Shown here: piece after piece, positions 37,094-45,827 of the stretch
How the letters are laid out: every line of letters begins with the position of its first letter
Numbering within the stretch: the stretch's first letter is position 1
DNA from: Pirellulales bacterium
GTDB taxonomy: Bacteria; Planctomycetota; Planctomycetia; Pirellulales; S012-138
DNA length: 64,000 bases
NCBI GenBank assembly: GCA_028066245.1
Contig: JALCBR010000003.1
Location: 1-64,000, forward strand
Direction: 5' to 3'
The notes under the pieces: model-generated
The model's input: only the letters and a program-made list of their open reading frames with translations
The model's database searches: none
Told to the model about the DNA's origin: nothing
Translations under genes and position numbers: made by a program

Positions 37094-37385
37094 TGTCTTC
37101 ATAGGCCAGGTATGTCTGCCAACTTGAGGGGCGCAAGACCGCAGCGCACTTCATCAAAATGCGCTGAGTTGCCGGAAGGTCAAAAGAACTGACCAAGAGA
37201 CGGGGCAAGCTCCGGAGGCGTATTCCGCCCGCAACGTTGGAAGTGGCGCGGGGTTCAATCTCATGCTTCGCCGAGACGATCACACTCTCCGGTCCGATTA
37301 TTATGCGTTGCGCTGAAGTTCGGCTAACGCGCGGGCCGGGTGGCTGTCGTGAATTGTTCAATCTCTTCACACTTGAGGTCAAGCC

Positions 37386-38231
37386 ATGTTTCGCCGCATC
37401 AGCCCATCCTGGACGTTGAGCCGTTTTAAAGGAACTTCGTCCGGTAGCAAAGCTTCTTTGATTGGTTGCCTAGCGTTTGCCGCAACAGCGGTGATCTTGC
37501 TGCCCACCGAGGGGATCACCTCACAGGATCGCACCGCGCAGGACGCACGAACACAAGACGCAGGAAAAACAGCGGAGCAGGACGCGGGCAAGACTACATT
37601 GGAGAAGATTCAAGACATGGTCATCGGCGATTGGCGCGGCGTCGGACAACCTCGTCGCGGATCCTCCCGTGGCAGTTGGATTGAGAAAACGGCCTGGTCC
37701 TGGAAATTCACTGACAAGGGAGCATCCCTCGCATTCACGTCTGAGGATGGGAAATTCTATACCTCCGGAACAATTCGTCCTGGCGATGCCGCAGGGAAAT
37801 ATCTGTTTGTGGGAGTCACCGCTGACGGCAAGCAAGAAACGCTAAGCGGTGCGCGAAATGAAGAAGGGATGCTTGTCTTCTCAACGGACAAAGCGGAACA
37901 AGAACGCCCTGCGCGGATCACACTGAGGAATGTCGCCGGGGGTGATCGACTGCTGATCTTGTTTGAACGGAAGTTCGGCGAAGATCGCTACGCTCGGCTC
38001 GCCGAGATTGGCTACACCCGGCAAGGGAGCGGCTTTGGCCAAGGCGCAAGCACAGGGCCGGAGTGCGTGGTCACAGGGGGCTTGGGCACAATTCAAGTCG
38101 AGCACAACGGCAAGGAGTATTTCGTTTGTTGCTCCGGCTGCCGGGACCTCTTCAATGAAGATCCGGAACGGATCTTGGCGGAATACGCCAAGCGCAAGAA
38201 AAAAGCACAGGACAAGATCAAGCAGAAATAG
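37386..38231 (+). CDS. Secreted protein with TRASH/YHS-like metal-binding C-terminus
   Basis: A 281-residue exported protein with an N-terminal hydrophobic segment (about residues 20-45) and a C-terminal Cys motif. The last 60 residues contain GPECVVTG, then EYFVCCSGCRDLFNEDPE and a Lys-rich tail. The C...CCSGC arrangement followed by LFNEDPE is the TRASH/YHS pattern, used to bind heavy-metal ions or to act in copper handling. The middle part (IGDWRGVGQPRRG, then beta-strand-rich) is unrecognised. The ATG at 37386 starts the only long frame. Confidence 0.68.
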   Translation: MFRRISPSWTLSRFKGTSSGSKASLIGCLAFAATAVILLPTEGITSQDRTAQDARTQDAGKTAEQDAGKTTLEKIQDMVIGDWRGVGQPRRGSSRGSWIEKTAWSWKFTDKGASLAFTSEDGKFYTSGTIRPGDAAGKYLFVGVTADGKQETLSGARNEEGMLVFSTDKAEQERPARITLRNVAGGDRLLILFERKFGEDRYARLAEIGYTRQGSGFGQGASTGPECVVTGGLGTIQVEHNGKEYFVCCSGCRDLFNEDPERILAEYAKRKKKAQDKIKQK

Positions 38232-38285
38232 ATCTGGGCTGGACAGGCCAGATCAGATGGAATAGTGTACAAAATAACACTATTC
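38231..38285 (+). promoter_or_regulatory. Two adjacent hairpins upstream of a radical SAM gene
   Basis: First inverted repeat GATCTGG (38231-38237) with CCAGATC (38248-38254). Second inverted repeat GAATAGTGT (38260-38268) with ACACTATTC (38277-38285), perfect over nine bases with an 8-base loop. They lie between the TRASH-like gene stop and the next TTG start. They may be a terminator, attenuator or operator; no U-tract decides. Confidence 0.45.
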
Positions 38286-38313
38286 ATATCGCCTCACTGC
38301 TTCGCACTGTTTC

Positions 38314-39414
38314 TTGGACGCAAGCCCTCGCCACCGTAAGAACGGGCCACAGCGGGCCGTTGGCCGCGGCACACCGCTGGCGCCGGCAAACCGCTTTGAG
38401 TCAACGCATTCCGTCGAGGATCTGGAGCAAATCGCGGATGACGAGGAATACCTAGCGTCCTTACGGCGAGTTCGTACGCAGTATCTCCCTGACGAGAGTC
38501 AGTCAATCGTCAGCCAGAATGACAGCCCTGACTTGGGTTTTCGCTTCAGTATCAATCCGTACCGTGGCTGTGCTCACGGTTGTGCGTACTGCTATGCTCG
38601 ACCGACCCACGAGTATCTGGGCCTGAATGCGGGCATTGACTTTGAGACCCGCGTCTTGGTCAAGCACCGGGCACCGGAGCTCTTTCGCAAGTTCCTGGCG
38701 CGGCGTGGTTGGCATCCCGAGATGATCGCCTTCTCCGGCGTTACGGATTGCTATCAACCAGCGGAGCGGCGCTTCCGGTTGACCCGGGGCTGTCTGGAAG
38801 TGGCCTTAGAGTGTCGGCAACCAGTTGGCGTCATTACGAAGAACGCCCTGGTGTTGCGAGACCTGGATCTCTTGACGCCCTTGGCGGCCGGAAGTCATGC
38901 CCGGGTGGCTATCAGTTTGACAACACTCGATACGCAATTGGCTCGAGATTTGGAGCCGGGGACCAGCAAGCCCGAGGCAAGGCTGCGAACTATCAGGGCA
39001 CTCACACAAAGCGGCGTGCCTACGCAAGTGATGGTGGCACCCATCATTCCTGGGCTGAATGACACGGAAATTCCTCGCCTGCTGGAAGCGGCAGCGGACG
39101 CCGGGGCTTGTTATGCGTCTTTTGTGCTGCTCCGGTTGCCGCAGACGGTCAAGCCGGTTTTCCTTGATTGGCTCTCTCGAGTTCGACCGGACGAAGCTAA
39201 GCGAGTTGAGAGCCTGATTCGACAAACTCGCGAGGGCAAGCTGAACGATTCACGGTTCGGCTCCAGACATCGAGGGAACGGTCAAATCGCTGAACAGATC
39301 GCCGCGACGTTTGGCCTGTTCGCGGGCAAATTTGGCTTGCTGAACAAACCGCCACCACTTGATGCATCCCGTTTTGTCAGGCCGGTAACGGACGGGCAAA
39401 GGCGGTTGTTTTGA
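38314..39414 (+). CDS. PA0069-type radical SAM protein
   Basis: A 366-residue radical SAM protein of the PA0069/Rv2578c family, whose substrate is unknown. The Fe-S motif is CAHGCAYCYA (near residue 95), preceded by SINPYRGC and followed by GVTDCYQPAER. The early VGRGTPLAPANRFE segment is family-typical. The start codon is TTG at 38314. The gene stands alone after two hairpins. It is not the spore photoproduct lyase, which it only distantly resembles. Confidence 0.9.
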   Translation: MDASPRHRKNGPQRAVGRGTPLAPANRFESTHSVEDLEQIADDEEYLASLRRVRTQYLPDESQSIVSQNDSPDLGFRFSINPYRGCAHGCAYCYARPTHEYLGLNAGIDFETRVLVKHRAPELFRKFLARRGWHPEMIAFSGVTDCYQPAERRFRLTRGCLEVALECRQPVGVITKNALVLRDLDLLTPLAAGSHARVAISLTTLDTQLARDLEPGTSKPEARLRTIRALTQSGVPTQVMVAPIIPGLNDTEIPRLLEAAADAGACYASFVLLRLPQTVKPVFLDWLSRVRPDEAKRVESLIRQTREGKLNDSRFGSRHRGNGQIAEQIAATFGLFAGKFGLLNKPPPLDASRFVRPVTDGQRRLF

Positions 39415-39749
39415 AGCCCTGATTAATGTTCTTCTGTCGCGGGGACGCAGCATTGGATTGAGTTGAGAGTCAGAGCGACACATCAGATCTCGCCTGCTCA
39501 TCAGTGGGTTCCTGTCACCTGGGGGACTGTGTGCGGCTGGCCACTGTTAAGAATTTCCGTAAACTTGTCCTCATTCACGGGGGTATAGACGTCACCGGGG
39601 TATCGACCAGAGCTGCCAGAGATCGGTCGTTTCTCTGGCCGCTTGTTCTCCCCGGCGACCTCTAAGAACTCTTGCTGGTATTCGGCTGGCCTCGCGCCGC
39701 CGCCATTCGTAAATCTTGATTTCCATTTCTGTATCTCAGGAGAAGAACT
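39415..39749. other. Intergenic region before a secreted protein gene
   Basis: Region of 335 bases. On the minus strand a frame of about 90 codons is open from about 39778 to the stop at 39501-39503 but has no usable start codon. It includes an inverted repeat CCAGAGA/TCTCTGG near 39619-39641. No other gene is visible. Confidence 0.4.
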
Positions 39750-41390
39750 GTGAAGCGCATTTCCACAATGGTTCTAGCGCTCGTGATGGCGGCCATGTTC
39801 GCCACCCGAACGCAGGCCCAGATGAAGCCGCTGGTCACCTTTTCGGTCGCCAGTTATGACGAGATGATGGCGGATTTGGACTATTTGGCCGGCATGAGTG
39901 GTCAACCTGTCCTGCCTTCGGCCCAGATTGCTGGAATCCTGCAATTGATGGCCGGCGTTAGCGATCCCGGCAGCTTCTTCGCCACGGAAAACCCAACAGG
40001 AGTCATCATTGGAGTTGATGGGGATCGATTCCCAACCTTGGCTTTCTTGCCGATTAAAGATCCCGATACGCTCTTTGCGGTCCTTGGCAGCGTCCTGCCG
40101 GTCGCTCCCCAAGACGTTGGCAACGGCGTCTCCAAGTACGATGTCCCAGGCGGGCCCAGCGTCTTTGTCAAAGCGGAAGGTGATTGGCTCTTCGCGGCGC
40201 AATCAGCGGACGATCTCTCCGACCTGCCGGCGAACCCGGCATCGATCTTGGGAGACCTGCCCACCAACTACAACTTTGGTGTCACCGCCCACCTGCAGAA
40301 CATCCCCAGCGAGTATCGCGAACAGGCGTTGGCAGGGCTGATGGAAGGCCTCAACAGCATTCCCGGCCAGACCGATGCCCAAGTGGAGATGATGCAAGCC
40401 CAGATCGGAGCCATGGAACAACTCTTTGAAGAGTTGGACAAGCTTTCGATTGGCTTTGCCATTGATGCCGATGAAAAGACGATCTACCTGGACATAAACA
40501 TGTCTGCCGTGCCCGGGTCCAGCCTGGCCCGCCAGATGCAAACCAGCACCGAGCTGACAACCCAGTTTGGTGGCTTCGTTCGCGATAACGCCATGCTCAG
40601 CATGAGCGTGGTGGGCGAAATGGCCCAAGCTGATATTGACACCGCCAAAGGGCAACTGGCGCAGATGCGCCAGACGATCATCAACCAGATGAAGGCAGAA
40701 GCCCAGGGGTCTGAGGAACACCTCCAGTTCATGGAAGAGTGGATGAACGATGTCATGGATCTGGTCACGGCCACCATTGAAACCGGTGAAGGTGACATGG
40801 GGCTGGCTGTTGTCGGCGATGACAGCATCTCCGCCGTGATGGGAATGCATGTCGCCAGTGGCGATCAGGCGGAAGCCTTGTTCGATAAGATGTTGGACTT
40901 CATCCGTAATGAAGGCGCGCCCGTTGACGATGTGTTAAAAAAGAACGCGTTCACCGTCGACGGAGTTCGCTTCCACACCATTACGCCTCCCGCGAATGAA
41001 GTTGATGATGAAATGCGCATGATCTTTGGCAACAGCCCTGCGATCGCGGTTGGCTTTGGCGAAGATGTGTTCTACATGGGCTTTGGCACTGATATCTCCG
41101 ACACGTTGAAAGAGATGATGGCGCAGAGCAAATCCGTTAGCGATAAGGCCGTTGATCCGTTCCGGATGTCGGTTTCGCTGGCGAGCATCATGGCTTTTGC
41201 GTCCAAGGTTTCCCCTGAGGCAGCTGCGCTGGCAGGTGACATTCAGCCTGGGGTCGACCACATCCGTATCACCAGCAACTATCGGGGCGTGACAGCTCAG
41301 ACACGCGTTACGGTTGAAGAAGGTGTTATCAAGTTTGCTGCCGCAGCAGCTCAGAAATATGGCCAGATGGCCGCTGGCGGCGGATTATAG
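39750..41390 (+). CDS. Secreted protein of unknown function
   Basis: A 546-residue secreted protein starting with GTG, placed by AGGAGAAG seven bases upstream. The signal peptide ends near RTQAQ. The mature part begins with PLVTFSVASYDEMMADLDYLAGMSGQP and consists of alternating helix and strand segments, rich in Met and Gln with helical coiled stretches (about 205-235 and 300-335). I do not recognise a catalytic motif. The type resembles secreted planctomycete proteins of the DUF3352-like kind, without certainty. Confidence 0.65.
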   Translation: MKRISTMVLALVMAAMFATRTQAQMKPLVTFSVASYDEMMADLDYLAGMSGQPVLPSAQIAGILQLMAGVSDPGSFFATENPTGVIIGVDGDRFPTLAFLPIKDPDTLFAVLGSVLPVAPQDVGNGVSKYDVPGGPSVFVKAEGDWLFAAQSADDLSDLPANPASILGDLPTNYNFGVTAHLQNIPSEYREQALAGLMEGLNSIPGQTDAQVEMMQAQIGAMEQLFEELDKLSIGFAIDADEKTIYLDINMSAVPGSSLARQMQTSTELTTQFGGFVRDNAMLSMSVVGEMAQADIDTAKGQLAQMRQTIINQMKAEAQGSEEHLQFMEEWMNDVMDLVTATIETGEGDMGLAVVGDDSISAVMGMHVASGDQAEALFDKMLDFIRNEGAPVDDVLKKNAFTVDGVRFHTITPPANEVDDEMRMIFGNSPAIAVGFGEDVFYMGFGTDISDTLKEMMAQSKSVSDKAVDPFRMSVSLASIMAFASKVSPEAAALAGDIQPGVDHIRITSNYRGVTAQTRVTVEEGVIKFAAAAAQKYGQMAAGGGL

Positions 41391-41448
41391 AAACGCGAGA
41401 GTGAGATCTTGTTGACGGGTGCGCATCTGATTCGCTCGTCACAAAACA

Positions 41449-41486
41449 AGACGCGGCGTGGTACGAGACTCTCGTCCACGCCGCGT
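41449..41486. terminator. Terminator between convergent secreted-protein genes
   Basis: ACGCGGCGTGG (41449-41459) pairs with CCACGCCGCGT (41476-41486). The inner ACGAG/CTCGT extends the stem. It is flanked by ACAAAACAAG on one side and TTGTTTGTT on the other, so it may act in both directions. Confidence 0.78.
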
Positions 41487-41535
41487 TGTTTGTTAATGGC
41501 GACCGGACTCAGGAGTTCCGCCGCATGACAATATG

Positions 41536-42129
41536 TTAGGGAGAAATGTAACGCAGGATGTTCAACAGCGGCTGTCCAGGCACGTAGACCTTCGGTTGGC
41601 CAAGAATCCCCTGTCCCACGTATTGTTCTCGCACCGTGGGCGTCAAGTTCAGCAACGGTCGGAATGTCGTGTATGAGCCAGCTCCACTCGGGCCATATGC
41701 CATGTTTGCCGGAGCGTAATACGTCGTGTACGCCGGCTGGCTAATCGGGTTGCAGATACAGGTGCCGCGCGTGCCGTATCCCACCTGAGTTTGCGGCGGA
41801 TAGTACACTGTTTGCGGCACCGCGTCAGTCGTTCCAATCGCTCCCGAATTTACCGGCGTGCTCTGCTGTTTTTTGATGCCATCCCCAACTTGTACCGGTG
41901 CCTGAAGTTGAGCTGTTCTGGCTTCCAGCTGCTTGGGACCAGAGTTCTTCACCGCGTCTTCCCACGGGATTTCTCTCTGGAAAGACGTCAGTCGCACCGG
42001 TGCGGACAACTTGGTTCTTGAGGGAGGATTTGGTTTCTTGGCCGGCCGCCAGCCATCTTGGGCTTGTGCGGCTGTGAATGTCATGCCGGTAAGAAAAAGT
42101 ACGGCAAGAGTTCCGATTGCGCAACGCAT
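41536..42129 (-). CDS. Secreted Tyr/Pro-rich protein of unknown function
   Basis: A 197-residue exported protein with signal peptide residues 1-20 (ending TAAQAQ). The mature part has a Tyr-, Pro- and Gly-rich middle (VYYPPQTQ, TTYYAPANMAYGP) and a C-terminal LLNILRYISP. There is one CxC pair (GTCICNPIS). No enzyme motif is seen; a structural surface role is possible. The ATG at 42129 has AAGGAAG upstream; the longer frame to 42288 lacks a signal sequence. Confidence 0.6.
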   Translation of the reverse strand: MRCAIGTLAVLFLTGMTFTAAQAQDGWRPAKKPNPPSRTKLSAPVRLTSFQREIPWEDAVKNSGPKQLEARTAQLQAPVQVGDGIKKQQSTPVNSGAIGTTDAVPQTVYYPPQTQVGYGTRGTCICNPISQPAYTTYYAPANMAYGPSGAGSYTTFRPLLNLTPTVREQYVGQGILGQPKVYVPGQPLLNILRYISP

Positions 42130-42980
42130 GAGCGTCTTCCTTTCGTGTGAGCAGTCAACTCGATGACAAACTCCGCAGACGCCTTCCATGGCCGCCGGAC
42201 TTTTCCGGCTTGCGGTGCAGTGAACATCTATGCAGAGCGTGTGCCAAACGCGGCTTGATTGAGCGCTAGCGTTGCTTGCTGGCGACACGAGATCCGATGG
42301 CGGCCACAGATTACGCCAACTATCGAGTTATGCCCTAAACCGCAGGCGGGTCGCTTCAACGGCTCAGAGGATCATCACAACGCCTTGAGGATCACAAAGC
42401 CCTGTAATCCCTACAAATTCCACAGCTGTGAAAGCGGAGAATCAAAGTGATGATAGGAGCGTCGCGAGAGCGCGTGCCTGGCTTTGCTTAGCCAGCTCTA
42501 TGGAGGCAAGTCATCGACGGCTCAGTTCAAGCTGGTGGGAAGACACATCCAGTTGGCGGAGGGCTTCACAAGAACATGCTGATGGAAGAGATCCCATCGC
42601 AGCGATGATGCGGCAAGCGCGAGGAGCAGTTAACCCCAAGGTTGGTTTCACGAACCTGTGGCAGTCGGGATGTATGGCTCTTGTCGTCTTCCGGGAATCA
42701 CGTCCGTTTGCCAAGTTCTCCCCAAATCCTCGTGTTATTGTGCAGGATTCGTACCGTATTGGCTCTTTCGGCGGGTTGTTCCCCGATTAGGATAGTGAAT
42801 CACCGAGAGCCTGCCTGCCAACACTTTCCCACCGCTCCCACTCCAGCGACCAAGACCACCCGCCTGCTAGGTTGCTACGACGATCGTGGAGGTGTTTGCA
42901 CCAGAGGATCGCTCCGGCACCACAGGGCTTGCCACGGCTGGTTTTGTATCACGTTACCCATAGATCGAAGGGACCACATC
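42130..42980. other. Long intergenic region before the M14 gene
   Basis: Region of 851 bases. A 120-residue frame (42428-42790, GTG start) lacks any recognisable domain and is not supported. No terminator or clear promoter was identified. Confidence 0.45.
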
Positions 42981-44738
42981 ATGAAAACTCAGCGGACGAT
43001 ACCTCTTATTCTGGTTTGCGTGTTTTGCTGGTCATCGTTTGTCAATCAAGCTTCATCACAGGAGTTTGAAACGCCTGCAGAAGCGACCGACTTTCAAGCC
43101 GGGCCGACCATGTACGGTCCGATGATGGAGTTCCTCGAGCAGTTGCAGACGAAAAGCTCTCTACTGAATATTCGCAAGCTGACCAGCACGCTGCGCGGCC
43201 GTGATGTGGTGTTGTGCGTCATGTCAGACCCGCCCGTCTATCGGCCTGCTGACGTGATCAACTCGGACAAGCCCATCGTCTTGATTGTCTCCAATGTCCA
43301 CGGAGCCGAAGTGGCGGGAAAAGATGCAACACTGATGTTGGTACGAGATTTAGTGGTCGGTGAGCTGAAGTCATTGCTCAAAGAGACGGTTGTTTTGGTG
43401 GTGCCTAACATCAACCCTGATGGCACGGAAGCTCGTCGCCGGACCAATGAAGAAGGGTTTGATCTCAACCGAGACTACTTGAAGCTGGAATCGCAAGAGA
43501 TTCGCGCGTTGGTCACTCAGGTGATCAACAAGTGGCAGCCTGATTTGCACGTGGATACGCACAACGGTGGATCAGCCCCCTACACGTTGGTTTATCAGAC
43601 CAACATGAATCCGGCCGGAGATAAGGAGCTCATGTGGTTGGGCAATGAAGTCGTCCTCCCGCGAATCCGCGAAGCTCTTCGCGAGGAAGACTACGATGGA
43701 TTTTGGTACAGCGGGCCGCGATCGATCGGAGGTGTTCCCGGGTGGGCCCCCACGTCAGTCGAGGCTCGTAAACAACATGTGTATTCCACATTGGCAAACA
43801 TGCTGGGCTTTTTGTTTGAAACCCCCAGTGGAACGCATCGGGTCATTGAGAATGGGACCAAGGTTGTCCCCATTCCAAGCCGGGAGCGGTATCGCCACCA
43901 GGTGCGAGGGCAATACATCGGTCAACGCGAGGTTGTCCGTTTTGCCGCTGACCAGCCCGAAATGTTGCGACGCACCGTCCTGAATGCCAAACGGCGCGCA
44001 ACCGAACTGGGCCATGACGATTCTGACGATGACCAAGTGATCCTCAGCTATCGACAGGTCGCCAAATACATGGATTCATTTTGGATCCGAAACCGAAATC
44101 GGCAAGAAGGACAAGATGCCTATACCCTGGTCAATCAGCCGGTTTTCACTCAGTTTGTGCCCATCGAAACAACGACCAGACCGTGGGGATACATCCTTCC
44201 GCCCCAACTGGCGTCCGTGGTTCCGTTGTTGCTGGACCATGAGATCACGGTTAAGCGAATCGAAGAGCCCATCACGGTCGAGGTCGAATCGTACATGGCA
44301 AACTCGGTACGCAACACCCAGTACTACCAGGGGCACTATCTCAAGTCGGTCGATGTCGACAAAGTAACTCGGGAGCGCAGCTTTCCGTCTGGTTCTTTTT
44401 TCGTTCCATCCGGCCAACCGAAATCGAACCTGATCAGTTACCTGCTCGAGCCGCAAACGGACGACAACCTTGTGACCTGGGAATTTCTCAATCGTTTTGT
44501 CCGGTTGCGCGATCGGCCAGCTCCGCCAGAAGATTCCGAAGCTGAGGACGGTTCAGCAAACGAACAAGGAGCGGAAGGCGGTGAAGCCGCTGGCAATCGC
44601 CGTCGTCGAGGTGGTAGGCAAAGATCTCAGCGTGGTCAACAGCTGATTCCAATTCATCGCGTCATGAAACAGACCACGTTCCAGTCAACGCTGGTTGACG
44701 TTTTCAATGACAGCCAACGCAATCGATACGTTCGTTGA
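42981..44738 (+). CDS. Secreted M14 family zinc carboxypeptidase
   Basis: A 585-residue secreted zinc peptidase (signal peptide ends near NQASSQ). The zinc site is H107 and E110 in NVHGAEVAG with H190 in DLHVDTHNG. The catalytic Glu is near 280 in FETPSGTHR. The segment NINPDGTEARRRTNEEG, then FDLNRDY, is also typical of the family. The C-terminal 90 residues are Arg/Gly/Gln-rich (NRRRRGGRQRSQRGQQ), unusual for M14. It lies alone between two long intergenic regions. Confidence 0.9.
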   Translation: MKTQRTIPLILVCVFCWSSFVNQASSQEFETPAEATDFQAGPTMYGPMMEFLEQLQTKSSLLNIRKLTSTLRGRDVVLCVMSDPPVYRPADVINSDKPIVLIVSNVHGAEVAGKDATLMLVRDLVVGELKSLLKETVVLVVPNINPDGTEARRRTNEEGFDLNRDYLKLESQEIRALVTQVINKWQPDLHVDTHNGGSAPYTLVYQTNMNPAGDKELMWLGNEVVLPRIREALREEDYDGFWYSGPRSIGGVPGWAPTSVEARKQHVYSTLANMLGFLFETPSGTHRVIENGTKVVPIPSRERYRHQVRGQYIGQREVVRFAADQPEMLRRTVLNAKRRATELGHDDSDDDQVILSYRQVAKYMDSFWIRNRNRQEGQDAYTLVNQPVFTQFVPIETTTRPWGYILPPQLASVVPLLLDHEITVKRIEEPITVEVESYMANSVRNTQYYQGHYLKSVDVDKVTRERSFPSGSFFVPSGQPKSNLISYLLEPQTDDNLVTWEFLNRFVRLRDRPAPPEDSEAEDGSANEQGAEGGEAAGNRRRRGGRQRSQRGQQLIPIHRVMKQTTFQSTLVDVFNDSQRNRYVR

Positions 44739-45342
44739 CGCCGCAGGGAAACACCTGACGCAAGGTCATCAACTCAGCGCCATGCGGCAGTCGCGAACAT
44801 CAAATCCGCGGCTGCCCATGGCGGCGGCGCTAAGAGTGAGTTGAAAAATAAGAACCGGACTCCGTCATCGACCGAGGCGGTTGGCGCACCTGGTGGCACC
44901 CCTGGCGGCTTGGACGCTGGCGCGACTGTTGAAACCACTGTTGGCGCGCCTGTTAGAACTTCCGGAAAATCCACCCATCAGAGGGGTGGGTTTTCGTTTT
45001 GACGAATGACAACCTCGACCGAATGTTCTTGCGTAAGCGAGTGCGCGTTCCGGTTATGCGGGCTTCGGTCGTTTCCCGCAAGTTTGTCCTGCGACGTGCC
45101 GCACGCGGGGCGGTCATGACCTAGAGTTGGATATGGCCGTTCGGCCACGATGAAATCTTGCACGCGGTTTCCCACTCAGGCTAATCACATCGTACCGCCT
45201 GTGCTTGCGAGCCGCACAAACGAAATGGATGAACTCAACGGCTGTTTGACCCGCGGTTGTTGAAAGCTGCCGACATCTTTCGAGAACGTGTGTTCTCTGG
45301 TGATGACGTGTGCGGCAAAGTGCGCGGTCGAGGATGGTCCTC
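44739..45342. other. Intergenic region with terminator
   Basis: Region of 604 bases after the M14 stop. It has a terminator at 44966-45000. The frame of the M14 gene stays open for about 88 codons after its TGA, which is not taken as coding. Nothing else was recognised. Confidence 0.5.
44966..45000 (+). terminator. Rho-independent terminator
   Basis: AAAATCCACCC pairs with GGGTGGGTTTT around a short loop; the tail is TTTTCGTTTT. It lies 228 bases beyond the M14 stop. Confidence 0.78.
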
Positions 45343-45684
45343 ATGCGTTGCCAGCAACTCGCCGGACGAATCGAAACCATGCAGCCCACGGCTGCGCCGC
45401 GCGATGTGGCGAGGCTATGCCTGCTGCTCGCCAATCGTGTTGGTTCCTTGGATGAACTGGAAAGCGATGAGAGCCTTTGCCGTGCCTGGCGTGACATGGC
45501 GATCCGATTGCAGGGCGCCACGGACCAGCACGAGGCAATGACTGAAGAGCTTGAAGAGCTCACCAAAACGAGTGCGGAAGATTTCCGTCCGGAACAGGTC
45601 TCGATCTTAATCCGCGCCATCAAGGTACAGAGCCAAATCCTGCAAATGTACGTTGGACCCTCCAGGGTCAATGCCGAGCCGTAG
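45343..45684 (+). CDS. Small helical protein of unknown function
   Basis: A 113-residue, mainly helical soluble protein with no recognised domain. Its charged, evenly spaced sequence (VGSLDELESDESLCRAWRD, TEELEELTKTSAEDF) looks coding, and a short amphipathic coiled segment is likely near residues 60-80. The ATG at 45343 has GAGGATGG upstream; in-frame starts at 45310 and 45334 are possible. It precedes mnmG by about 140 bases and may share its transcript. Confidence 0.55.
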   Translation: MRCQQLAGRIETMQPTAAPRDVARLCLLLANRVGSLDELESDESLCRAWRDMAIRLQGATDQHEAMTEELEELTKTSAEDFRPEQVSILIRAIKVQSQILQMYVGPSRVNAEP

Positions 45685-45827
45685 CCGAATCGGGCAAGTT
45701 GGCCAGGACGGACCAGAACACACACCGTAACTCGTGGGCAAATGCTGCCGCCCTCCTTTCTCTCCGGCATGGACTTGCGTATCGTGGATCGCGTAAATGT
45801 TGATCCACCAGCTTGCCTCCGCGAACC

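Noticed and set aside
42428-42790. 120-codon plus-strand frame in the intergenic region.
   Set aside because: No recognisable domain, poor start and unbalanced composition; more likely chance.
44739-45003. The M14 frame continues open for about 88 codons after its stop.
   Set aside because: A terminator lies within it, the composition is low complexity, and there is no sign of recoding at the TGA.
44999-45124. 41-codon basic frame with a TTG start after a terminator.
   Set aside because: Starts within the terminator tail and has no ribosome site; basic residues can result from base composition.
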